NCBI RefSeq assembly: GCF_027107535.1
Contig: NZ_CP114283.1
Coordinates: 7,812,001-7,876,000 of the forward strand
DNA length: 64,000 nucleotides
From: Streptomyces aurantiacus
GTDB lineage: Bacteria; Actinomycetota; Actinomycetes; Streptomycetales; Streptomycetaceae
Direction: 5' to 3'
The position numbers and the translations under genes are program-made. Below, one piece after another: positions 9,007 through 17,975 of the stretch. The notes under the pieces are model-generated. The model had not been told where the DNA came from. It did no database searches and saw only the letters and a program-made list of their open reading frames with translations. Positions within the stretch are counted from its first letter, which is position 1; every line of letters begins with the position of its first letter.

Positions 9007-9767
9007 ACCCCGTGCCCCCCGCCGGCCCCGCCACCCCCTCGACGTCCGCGAGTCCGCTCCTCGACGTACGGGGCCTCGTCGTGCGCCACGGCCCCCGCAC
9101 CGCCGTGGACCACGTGTCCTTCGACATCGCCCCCGGCGAGACCCTCGGCCTCGTCGGTCCCTCGGGCTGCGGCAAGTCGTCGACGGCCATGGCCGTGCTG
9201 CAGCTGCGCCGCCCCGACGCGGGCGAGGTCTGGTTCGACGGACAGGAGCTGACCTCGCTGGACGATCGGCGGCTGCGGCCGCTGCGACCGGCGATGCAGC
9301 CCGTGTTCCAGGACCCGTACGGCTCACTCGGCCCCCGCCACCGCATCCGGGACGCGATAGCGGAACCCCTGCGCGCACAGGGGAGATGGGACCGGACGAC
9401 CGGACCGGACCGCGTGGCCGAGCTGCTGGAGCAGGTCGGTCTCGACCCCTCCCACGGGGACCGGCGTCCGCACGAGCTGTCCGGCGGGCAGTGCCAACGC
9501 GCCGGTGTCGCGCGCGCTTTGGCCTGCGAGCCGAAACTGCTGGTCCTCGACGAACCGGTCTCCGCGCTCGACCCGTCCCTGCGCGCGGGCGTCCTCAACC
9601 TCCTGGCGGAGCTGCAGGAACGCCTCGGGCTGGGCTATCTGTTCATCTGTCACGACATGGCGCTCGTACGCCACTTCTGCGACCGCGTCGCGCAGATGCG
9701 CGACGGCCGGATCGTCAGGACGACTCCACCGCGGTCTCCCTCGCCGGCTCTTCCACCGGCTGCCTGA
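9003..9767 (+). CDS. ABC importer ATPase, DppF-like, with short C terminus
   Basis: A 254-residue ATP-binding subunit starting at GTG 9003. Walker A is GPSGCGKSS, the Q-loop region is QPVFQDPYGSLGPRHRI, the signature is LSGGQCQR (a Cys where Arg is usual), Walker B is [14 protein letters not shown] and the switch is FICHDMALV. After DGRIV the usual C-terminal oligopeptide extension is missing. The frame instead runs through a short Pro/Ser-rich tail that is antisense to the 3' end of the neighbouring TetR gene (53-base overlap). The core ATPase fold should be complete. The tail looks like a broken end made when the TetR/MFS pair came to lie here; that history is inference. Confidence 0.88.
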   Translation: MNPVPPAGPATPSTSASPLLDVRGLVVRHGPRTAVDHVSFDIAPGETLGLVGPSGCGKSSTAMAVLQLRRPDAGEVWFDGQELTSLDDRRLRPLRPAMQPVFQDPYGSLGPRHRIRDAIAEPLRAQGRWDRTTGPDRVAELLEQVGLDPSHGDRRPHELSGGQCQRAGVARALACEPKLLVLDEPVSALDPSLRAGVLNLLAELQERLGLGYLFICHDMALVRHFCDRVAQMRDGRIVRTTPPRSPSPALPPAA

Positions 9768-10365
9768 CCCTCCCCGGCGGCGTCGTCCCGCCCGTCGCCC
9801 CGATGACCCGCCGCAGCCCTTCGGTGAGTTCGTCTGCTCCGGTCGCGGTCTCGGGGTCGAAGGTCCACTGCGCGATGAGACCCATCATCAGCGTCATGTA
9901 GAACTTGCCCAGCGTGTCGACGTCCTCCTCGGGCACGTCCTCCTCCAGGCCTCCCATCAGCACCGGGATGATGCCGCGGGCCGCTTCGCGCTGGGCCTTC
10001 GCCAGGTGGTCGCGCACCCCTGGCAGCTTGTCGCCCATGGCGACGATCTCCATGCTGAGATGCCACGGCGAGCCGGGCGTGCGCATGGTCCCGATGATGT
10101 TCGTCCAGACCTCGTGGAACCTCTCCAGCGAACCCGGCTCCGTACCGGCCGCGACCTGCCCTCCCTCGTCGAAGTCGTCGGAGAGCCCCTCGACGATGGA
10201 GATGTACGCCTCCGCGAGCAGCGCGTCCTTCGACCCGTAGTGGTAGCCGATCGACGCCAGGTTCGTCCGCGACTCCTTGACGATGTCGCGCGCCGTCGTC
10301 CGCGCGAAGCCCTTCTCCAGCAGGCAGCGCTTGGCGCCTTCGAGCAGATCCTCACGGTGTCCCAT
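9715..10365 (-). CDS. TetR-family repressor, likely of the adjacent MFS exporter
   Basis: A 216-residue TetR protein. The N-terminal helix-turn-helix is seen in TTARDIVKESRTNLASIGYH followed by YGSKDALLAEAY; the rest is the helical ligand-binding domain, with a Trp/Phe-containing stretch LMMGLIAQWTFDPETATGA. The start ATG is at 10365. It is divergent from the MFS gene at 10463, and a 10-bp inverted repeat lies between them, so autoregulation and repression of the exporter are likely. Its 3' end overlaps the end of the convergent ATPase gene. The inducing ligand is not predictable from sequence. Confidence 0.88.
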   Translation of the reverse strand: MGHREDLLEGAKRCLLEKGFARTTARDIVKESRTNLASIGYHYGSKDALLAEAYISIVEGLSDDFDEGGQVAAGTEPGSLERFHEVWTNIIGTMRTPGSPWHLSMEIVAMGDKLPGVRDHLAKAQREAARGIIPVLMGGLEEDVPEEDVDTLGKFYMTLMMGLIAQWTFDPETATGADELTEGLRRVIGATGGTTPPGRVRQPVEEPARETAVESS

Positions 10366-10408
10366 GCCGGCCAGCGTACCTCCGCGACAGACAACCGTCC
10401 CAGACCGC

Positions 10409-10455
10409 CGTATTAAACATGCGTACTAGACAGGCGTTTAATACGCTCGTACAGT
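10409..10455 (+). promoter_or_regulatory. TetR operator overlapping a leaderless MFS promoter
   Basis: CGTATTAAAC (10409-10418) is exactly inverted at 10436-10445 (GTTTAATACG). TAGACA (10427-10432) is a plausible -35 and, 17 bases on, TACAGT (10450-10455) is a plausible -10. The first transcribed base would then fall at or next to the ATG at 10463. No Shine-Dalgarno sequence precedes that ATG. The -35 lies at the centre of the repeat, so a bound repressor would exclude RNA polymerase. Confidence 0.65.
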
Positions 10456-10462
10456 CCTCGGC

Positions 10463-12031
10463 ATGACGAACCCGACCAACCTGGCGAGCGCCGACGCCGA
10501 CCGAGCACCCTCCGCAGGCCCTCGGGCGGGACGCCGTGAATGGACCGCACTCGGGGTCCTGATGCTGCCGCTGCTCCTCGTCTCGATGGACGTCTCGGTC
10601 CTCTACTTCGCGATCCCCCAGATCAGCGCCGACCTGGAGCCGACCGGCACCCAGCAGCTGTGGATCTTCGACATGTACGCCTTCGTGCTCGCCGGGCTGC
10701 TGATGACGATGGGGTCGCTCGGCGACCGCATCGGCCGCCGCAAACTGCTCCTGATCGGCGCCGGTGCCTTCGGCGCGGCCTCGCTGCTCGCCGCGTACGC
10801 GAACAGCGCGGAAACGCTCATCGCGGCCCGCGCGCTGCTCGGCATCGGCGGCGCGACCCTGATGCCGTCCACCCTGGCCATGATCCGCACGCTCTTCACG
10901 GACCCGGCCCAGCGCTCCACAGCGATCGGCATGTGGTCCGGCGTGATGACGGCCGGCGTCGCGCTCGGCTCGGTGATGAGCGGTGTCCTCGTCGAGCACT
11001 TCTGGTGGGGCTCGGTGTTCCTGGTGAACCTGCCCGCGATGGCGCTGCTGCTGCTCATCGGGCCGTTCCTGCTCCCGGAGTCCAGGAACCCGGCGCCGGG
11101 CCGCTTCGACCTGCTGAGCGTGCCGCTGTCCATGGCGGCGGTACTGCCGGTGATCTACGGCCTCAAGGAGATCCCCTCCGAGGGCTGGAACGTCCGCTAC
11201 GTCGTCCCGGTGACCGTCGGCCTGCTCTTCGCCGCGCTGTTCGTCCACCGCCAGCGGACGGCCGAGTCGCCGATGATCCCGCCCGCGCTCTTCCGCGGCC
11301 GGGGCTTCGCGCCCGCCGTCTCACTGAACCTGCTGTCGTCGTTCGGCATGATGGGCTCGGCGTTCTTCACCACGCAGTACCTGCAGTCGGTGCTCGGCAA
11401 GAGCTCCATGGAGGCCGCGCTGTGGGGGCTCCTGCCCACCGTGCTCGTCGGTGTCGCCGCGCCGGTCGCCGCGCACCTGGTACAGCGGGGCGTGCACAGG
11501 GCGTACGTCGTCTCCGGCGGCTTCGTGCTCGCCGCCTGCGGTTACGGGATGCTCACCGCGGCCGGTACGGACTCGATGTGGCTGGTGCTCGGCGGGGCCG
11601 GCGTCATCGCCTCCGGAATCGTCACCGTGATGTCCCAGATGATGGACCTGGCGCTGGGCACCGTCGCGGCGGAGAAGGCGGGGACCGCGTCCTCGGTCCT
11701 GGAGACCGGCGCGGAGTTCGGCGGCGCGCTGGGGATGGCGCTGCTGGGGTCGATCGGCACGGCGGTGTACCGCCACGAGGTGCCGGACTCGGCGCCGGCC
11801 GCGGCGCACGAGACGCTCGGGGCCGCTCTCGCGGAGGCCGCACGAATGCCATCGCGGGCGGGCGACGCGCTGACCGCCGCGGCGCGGGAGGCGTTCACGA
11901 GCGGGATGCAGGCGGCGGCGGTCGCGGGAGCGCTGCTTCTGCTCGGCGCGGCGGTCCTGGCGACGGTGAGCCTGCGCCAGGTACACGTACGCGAACCGAA
12001 GCCCACCGAACAGGACAAGGTCTGCGTCTGA
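10463..12031 (+). CDS. MFS drug exporter, DHA2 (14-helix) family
   Basis: A 522-residue membrane transporter of the EmrB/QacA type. Visible family marks are MDVSVLYFAIPQISADL in the first helix (the usual LDxTIVNVALP position), GSLGDRIGRRKLLLIG (motif A) between helices 2 and 3, and about 14 hydrophobic segments. It should use the proton gradient to export a hydrophobic or cationic compound. The start ATG at 10463 lacks a ribosome binding site but fits leaderless translation. The divergent TetR gene is its probable repressor. A perfect hairpin terminator begins seven bases after the stop codon. Confidence 0.92.
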   Translation: MTNPTNLASADADRAPSAGPRAGRREWTALGVLMLPLLLVSMDVSVLYFAIPQISADLEPTGTQQLWIFDMYAFVLAGLLMTMGSLGDRIGRRKLLLIGAGAFGAASLLAAYANSAETLIAARALLGIGGATLMPSTLAMIRTLFTDPAQRSTAIGMWSGVMTAGVALGSVMSGVLVEHFWWGSVFLVNLPAMALLLLIGPFLLPESRNPAPGRFDLLSVPLSMAAVLPVIYGLKEIPSEGWNVRYVVPVTVGLLFAALFVHRQRTAESPMIPPALFRGRGFAPAVSLNLLSSFGMMGSAFFTTQYLQSVLGKSSMEAALWGLLPTVLVGVAAPVAAHLVQRGVHRAYVVSGGFVLAACGYGMLTAAGTDSMWLVLGGAGVIASGIVTVMSQMMDLALGTVAAEKAGTASSVLETGAEFGGALGMALLGSIGTAVYRHEVPDSAPAAAHETLGAALAEAARMPSRAGDALTAAAREAFTSGMQAAAVAGALLLLGAAVLATVSLRQVHVREPKPTEQDKVCV

Positions 12032-12037
12032 CCCCCA

Positions 12038-12085
12038 CTGCGCCGTTGCCCGCGCCCCCATCTGGGGGCGCGGGCAACGGCGCAG
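12038..12085. terminator. Strong hairpin terminator after the MFS gene
   Basis: The 23 bases from 12038 to 12060 are the exact inverse of 12063-12085, giving an uninterrupted G/C-rich stem with a tiny loop. There is no long T run, as is common in Streptomyces. It sits between the convergent MFS and serA genes and could serve both. Confidence 0.85.
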
Positions 12086-12091
12086 TCCTTC

Positions 12092-12130
12092 AGGGGCGCG
12101 GGGAACTGCGCGACCAGCCCCCACGCACCC
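12092..12130 (+). repeat. Dispersed 3'-end repeat, copy 1
   Basis: The core GGGGCGCGGGGAACTGCGCG begins at 12093 and is followed by a C-rich stretch. Variants of the same core occur at 34804, 49394 and, inverted, at 62332-62353. This copy lies in the gap between the convergent MFS and serA genes. Confidence 0.75.
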
Positions 12131-12190
12131 GCAGACGAACACTCGGCCCGTCCGGCGCTCGAGGACAAGCGCACAGCGCGACGCGGGGGC

Positions 12191-12210
12191 CTGGGGGCGG
12201 CAGCCCCCAG
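12191..12210 (-). terminator. serA terminator hairpin
   Basis: CTGGGGGC (12191-12198) pairs with GCCCCCAG (12203-12210) around a four-base loop, 15 bases past the serA stop codon. Confidence 0.6.
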
Positions 12211-12225
12211 CAGGTTCGGGCAGCC

Positions 12226-13815
12226 TCAGACCAGGTTGACCGAACGAGCCTGCGTGGCCCCGATCTCCTCCGCCAGCTCCGTCAGCACCGGCTGCGGCAC
12301 CGTGTCGTCCACGGTCAGCACGGCAAGCGCCTCGCCGCCCACGTCCGCACGCGCGACCTGCATACCGGCGATGTTGATGCCCGCCTCGCCGAGGATCCGG
12401 CCGAGGGTGCCGACGACACCGGGACGGTCGGCGTAGTTGAGGACGACCATGTGGTCGGCGAGCGCCAGATCCACGTCGTACTCGCCGACGGCGACGATCT
12501 TCTGGTGGTGCTTGGGCCCGGCGAGCGTGCCGGAGACCGACACCTCCTGGCCGTCGCCGAGGGTGCCGCGCACGGTCACCACGTTCCGGTGGTCCGAGGA
12601 CTCCGAGCTCGTGGTCAGCCGTACCTCGACGCCACGCTCCTGCGCGAACAGCGGGGCGTTCACGTAACTGACGGTCTCGTCGACGACGTCCTCGAACACA
12701 CCCTTCAGGGCGCTGAGTTCGAGCACCTTGACGTCGTGCTGGGTGATCTCGCCGTACACCTCGACGTCGAGGCGGACCGCGACCTCGCCCGCGAGCGCGG
12801 TGAAGATGCGGCCGAGCTTCTCGGCGAGCGGCAGACCCGGCTTGACGTCCTCGGCGATGACACCGCCCTGGACGTTCACCGCGTCCGGGACCAGCTCACC
12901 GGCGAGCGCGAGGCGCACCGAGCGGGCGACGGAGATACCGGCCTTCTCCTGCGCCTCGTCCGTGGAGGCACCGAGGTGCGGGGTGCAGACGACCTCGTCG
13001 AGCTCGAAGAGCGGGGAGTCCGTGCAGGGCTCCTTCGCGTACACGTCGAGGCCTGCGCCGGCGACGCGGCCCTCCTTGAGCGCGGAGTACAGCGCGGCCT
13101 CGTCGACGATCCCGCCGCGCGCGGCGTTGACGATCCGCACCGACGGCTTGACCTTGTGCAGCGCCTCGTCGCCGATGAGACCGACGGTCTCGGGCGTCTT
13201 GGGCAGGTGCACGGTGATGAAGTCGGAGACCTCGAGCAGCTCGTCCAGCGAGAGGACCTTGACGCCCATCTGCGCGGCTCGCGCGGGCTGTACGTAGGGG
13301 TCGTAGGCGACGACCTTCATGCCGAAGGCCGACATGCGCTGGGCGACGAGCGCGCCGATGCGGCCCAGACCCACCACACCGAGGGTCTTCTCCGCGAGCT
13401 CGACACCCGTGTACTTGCTGCGCTTCCACTCGCCGTTCTTCAGGGCGGTGTTGGCCTGCGGGATGTGGCGCGCGGTGGCGAGCAGAAGACCGCAGGCCAG
13501 CTCGGCGGCGGTCACGATGTTCGAGGTGGGGGCGTTGACGACCATCACGCCGGCCTTGGTGGCGGCGGAGACGTCGACGTTGTCCAGGCCGACGCCGGCT
13601 CGTGCGACGACCTTCAGCTTCTTCGCGGCGGCGATGGCCTCCGCGTCGACCTTGGTGGCGGAGCGGATCAGGATCGCGTCGACATCGGCGATGGCGGGCA
13701 GCAGCTCGGCCCGGTCACCTCCGTTGGCGTGCCGGATCTCGAAGTCCGGGCCCAGGGCGTCGACGGTCGCGGGCGACAGCTCTTCAGCGATGAGTACGAC
13801 AGGTTTCGAGCTCAC
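12226..13815 (-). CDS. serA: D-3-phosphoglycerate dehydrogenase
   Basis: A 529-residue enzyme, the length of the long (type I) actinobacterial SerA. The start is GTG at 13815, eight bases after GAGGA; the protein begins VSSKPVVLIAEELSPATVDA. It contains the NAD-binding GVVGLGRIGALVAQRM, the catalytic segments NAARGGIVDE (Arg), DVYAKEP (Glu) and PHLGAST (His), an intervening ASB-type domain (about 305-445), and a C-terminal ACT domain (MVVLNYADRPGVVGTLGRIL) that binds serine as feedback inhibitor. It converts 3-phosphoglycerate to 3-phosphohydroxypyruvate, the first step of serine synthesis. It lies behind ilvC on the same strand, but a strong terminator and a 369-base gap suggest its own promoter. 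Confidence 0.96.
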   Translation of the reverse strand: MSSKPVVLIAEELSPATVDALGPDFEIRHANGGDRAELLPAIADVDAILIRSATKVDAEAIAAAKKLKVVARAGVGLDNVDVSAATKAGVMVVNAPTSNIVTAAELACGLLLATARHIPQANTALKNGEWKRSKYTGVELAEKTLGVVGLGRIGALVAQRMSAFGMKVVAYDPYVQPARAAQMGVKVLSLDELLEVSDFITVHLPKTPETVGLIGDEALHKVKPSVRIVNAARGGIVDEAALYSALKEGRVAGAGLDVYAKEPCTDSPLFELDEVVCTPHLGASTDEAQEKAGISVARSVRLALAGELVPDAVNVQGGVIAEDVKPGLPLAEKLGRIFTALAGEVAVRLDVEVYGEITQHDVKVLELSALKGVFEDVVDETVSYVNAPLFAQERGVEVRLTTSSESSDHRNVVTVRGTLGDGQEVSVSGTLAGPKHHQKIVAVGEYDVDLALADHMVVLNYADRPGVVGTLGRILGEAGINIAGMQVARADVGGEALAVLTVDDTVPQPVLTELAEEIGATQARSVNLV

Positions 13816-14139
13816 GTGAGTCCTCACAGGTCCATTGCGGACGGCCGTCCCGACGGCCGCAGGCGGTGGAGGGAGCGGCGCCGGGAAGTCGCGGGAACGC
13901 ACCCGCTCTTTCCTCGGTGTCGCGGTTGCCGCGTGTTAGACGCACGACGCTGTGGGCCCGACGCGTATGTAGTGGAGCAGTCTAGTGGTGGCACGCCGTG
14001 TTCACGCGCCTCCGCAGAAGGATCACCCGCACGTGCACATCAGCGCGTACGAACCGGCACGCGCGTTCAGCTCCTTCGGCGAACGAGGAGCGGGTCCGGG
14101 GACGGAGCCCCGTGGCCGCGCCTCGAACTGACGGGCACG
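13816..14139. other. Non-coding gap upstream of serA
   Basis: No gene is visible. The region must hold the serA promoter and leader. GGCCGTC and GACGGCC near 13844-13859 can form a small hairpin in the serA 5' leader. No leader peptide or riboswitch that I can recognise is present. Confidence 0.5.
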
Positions 14140-14171
14140 GTCGTGGTGCCGGGTCGCCCCGGCACCACGAC
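14140..14171 (-). terminator. ilvC terminator
   Basis: GTCGTGGTGCCGGG (14140-14153) pairs perfectly with CCCGGCACCACGAC (14158-14171) around the loop TCGC. It begins 13 bases after the ilvC stop codon. Confidence 0.85.
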
Positions 14172-14184
14172 CGGACCGACGGAG

Positions 14185-15853
<1,669 letters not shown>

Positions 15854-15879
15854 GGGTCTGCTTCCTTTACCTACGGCTC

Positions 15880-17736
15880 TCAGTCGTCTTCGTTGTCGCC
15901 GAAGTCGGGGCGGACGTCCCGGGCGGCCATGATCTCGTCGTTCGAGGTGCCGGCGGCGACCATCGGCCACACCATGGCGTCCTCGTGGACGATGAAGTCG
16001 ATCACGACGGGCCGGTCGTTGATCGAGTTCGCCTCTTCGATGACCTTGTCGAGGTCGTCCGGCGACTCGCAGCGGATCGCGTAGCAGCCCATGGCCTCCG
16101 ACAGCTTCACGAAGTCGGGGACGCGGGTGCCGGCGCTCGGCTGCTTGCCGTCCGCGCCCGGCCCGGAGTGCAGCACGGTGTTGGAGTAGCGCTGGTTGTA
16201 GAAGAGGGTCTGCCACTGGCGGACCATCCCGAGGGCGCCGTTGTTGATGATGGCGACCTTGATCGGGATGTTGTTCAGGGCACAGGTGGTGAGCTCCTGA
16301 TTGGTCATCTGGAAGCAGCCGTCGCCGTCGATCGCCCAGACCGTGCGGTCCGGGGCTCCGGCCTTGGCACCCATCGCGGCCGGCACCGCGTAGCCCATCG
16401 TCCCGGCGCCGCCGGAGTTCAGCCAGGTCGCGGGCTGCTCGTACTGGACGTAGTGCGCGGCCCACATCTGGTGCTGGCCGACGCCCGCGGCGAAGATCGT
16501 GCCCTCCGGCGCCAGCTGCCCGATGCGCTCGATGACCTGCTGGGGCGAGAGCGAGCCGTCCACTGGCTGCTCGTAGCCGAGCGGGTAGCTCTCCCGCCAG
16601 CGGCTGAGGTCCTTCCACCATGCGGTGTAGTCCCCCTGCTGCCCCTCGTTGTGCTCCTTCTGCACGGCCTGGATCAGGTCGGCGATGACCTCGCGGGCGT
16701 CCCCGACGATCGGCACGTCGGCGGCGCGGTTCTTGCCGATCTCCGCGGGGTCGATGTCGGCGTGGACGATCTTGGCGTACGGGGCGAAGCTGTCCAGCTT
16801 GCCGGTGACGCGGTCGTCGAAGCGGGCTCCGAGGGCGACGATCAGGTCGGCCTTCTGCAGCGCGGTGACGGCGGTGACCGCACCGTGCATGCCCGGCATT
16901 CCCACGTGCAGCGGGTGGCTGTCGGGGAATGCGCCGAGCGCCATCAGGGTGGTGGTGACGGGCGCTCCGGTGAGTTCTGCGAGGACCTTCAGCTCGGCGG
17001 TGGCGCCGGCCTTCATGACGCCGCCGCCGACGTAGAGGACGGGCCTCCGGGCCTGGGTGATCAGCCGGGCCGCCTCGCGGATCTGCTTGGCGTGCGGCTT
17101 GGTCACCGGGCGGTAGCCGGGCAGGTCCATGGTCGGCGGCCAGCTGAAGGTGGTCTTCGCCTGGAGGATGTCCTTGGGGATGTCGACCAGGACCGGGCCC
17201 GGGCGGCCGGTGGAGGCGATGTGGAACGCCTCCGCGATCGCCCGGGGGATGTCCTCCGCCTTGGTGACCAGGTAGCTGTGCTTGGTGATCGGCATGGTGA
17301 TGCCGACGATGTCCGCCTCCTGGAAGGCGTCCGTACCGATCGCCTTCGACGCGACCTGCCCGGTGATCGCGACCAGCGGCACGGAGTCCATGTGCGCGTC
17401 CGCGATCGGGGTGACCAGGTTCGTGGCGCCCGGCCCGGACGTCGCCATGCACACCCCGACCTTGCCGGTGGCCTGCGCGTATCCGGTGGCCGCGTGGCCG
17501 GCGCCCTGCTCGTGGCGGACCAGCACGTGCCGCACCCGCTTGGAGTCCATCAGCGGGTCGTAGGCCGGGAGGATGGTGCCGCCGGGAATGCCGAATACCG
17601 TCTCGGCCCCGACCTCCTCGAGAGAACGGATGAGGGACTGCGCTCCCGTCACCTGCTCGGGTGCGGAGTGCTGTCCTCCGGAACGGGGCCGCGGCTGCGG
17701 GTGGTGGGCCCCGGTGGCCTGCTCGGTCATCGGCAT
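15880..17736 (-). CDS. ilvB: Acetolactate synthase large (catalytic) subunit
   Basis: A 618-residue thiamine-diphosphate enzyme that condenses pyruvate to acetolactate or, with 2-oxobutyrate, to acetohydroxybutyrate. The catalytic Glu is in [20 protein letters not shown], the FAD-binding middle domain spans about 220-380, and the ThDP/Mg motif is [16 protein letters not shown] with [12 protein letters not shown]. The first start ATG is at 17736, but an ATG six bases downstream (17730) is better spaced from AGAAGAGA, so the protein may begin [10 protein letters not shown]. The long untranslated leader holds a leader peptide and an attenuator, so transcription should respond to branched-chain aminoacyl-tRNA supply. 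Confidence 0.97.
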   Translation of the reverse strand: MPMTEQATGAHHPQPRPRSGGQHSAPEQVTGAQSLIRSLEEVGAETVFGIPGGTILPAYDPLMDSKRVRHVLVRHEQGAGHAATGYAQATGKVGVCMATSGPGATNLVTPIADAHMDSVPLVAITGQVASKAIGTDAFQEADIVGITMPITKHSYLVTKAEDIPRAIAEAFHIASTGRPGPVLVDIPKDILQAKTTFSWPPTMDLPGYRPVTKPHAKQIREAARLITQARRPVLYVGGGVMKAGATAELKVLAELTGAPVTTTLMALGAFPDSHPLHVGMPGMHGAVTAVTALQKADLIVALGARFDDRVTGKLDSFAPYAKIVHADIDPAEIGKNRAADVPIVGDAREVIADLIQAVQKEHNEGQQGDYTAWWKDLSRWRESYPLGYEQPVDGSLSPQQVIERIGQLAPEGTIFAAGVGQHQMWAAHYVQYEQPATWLNSGGAGTMGYAVPAAMGAKAGAPDRTVWAIDGDGCFQMTNQELTTCALNNIPIKVAIINNGALGMVRQWQTLFYNQRYSNTVLHSGPGADGKQPSAGTRVPDFVKLSEAMGCYAIRCESPDDLDKVIEEANSINDRPVVIDFIVHEDAMVWPMVAAGTSNDEIMAARDVRPDFGDNEDD

Positions 17737-17810
17737 TCTCTTCTCGATGCTGAGGGTTTTTGCATGTTTTGTACGGTGTGCGATTGCTGATCGACTGTCA
17801 CCTGTGCAAC

Positions 17811-17844
17811 AAAAAACCCCTCGTGCCGTGAGGCAGGCGAGGGG
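17811..17844 (-). terminator. ilvB attenuator (intrinsic terminator with T run)
   Basis: Read on the minus strand, CCCCTCG and CGAGGGG form a stem, extended by GCC/GGC inside, followed directly by TTTTTT. This is one of the few hairpins here with a real U tract. It lies between the leader peptide and ilvB. Upstream, 17845-17854 can pair perfectly over 10 bases with 17905-17914 inside the leader-peptide codons, and 17863-17869 with 17894-17900, giving competing structures expected of attenuation. Confidence 0.82.
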
Positions 17845-17900
17845 AGCGCGTCGGGTGCGGTCGCTGGGAGTTCCGGGTCATCGATCCGGTGCGTCCCAGC

Positions 17901-17942
17901 TCAGCCGACGCGCTTTCCAAGTACGAGAATTCGGGTGCGCAT
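17901..17942 (-). CDS. ilvB leader peptide
   Basis: A 13-residue reading frame, MRTRILVLGKRVG, with a strong ribosome binding site (GGGGGGAGGG, nine bases before the ATG at 17942). It contains consecutive Ile-Leu-Val-Leu codons plus a further Val, the three end products of the pathway. Ribosome stalling there would free or block the complementary segment overlapping its last codons, deciding whether the downstream terminator forms. Attenuation of ilvB by such peptides is established in actinobacteria; the exact folding here is inference. The frame starts only 34 bases beyond the stop codon of the GGDEF/EAL gene, so the ilvB promoter must lie inside that gene's 3' end. Confidence 0.85.
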   Translation of the reverse strand: MRTRILVLGKRVG

Positions 17943-17975
17943 GGCACAGACCCTCCCCCCGGCACGCAGTGCGTG

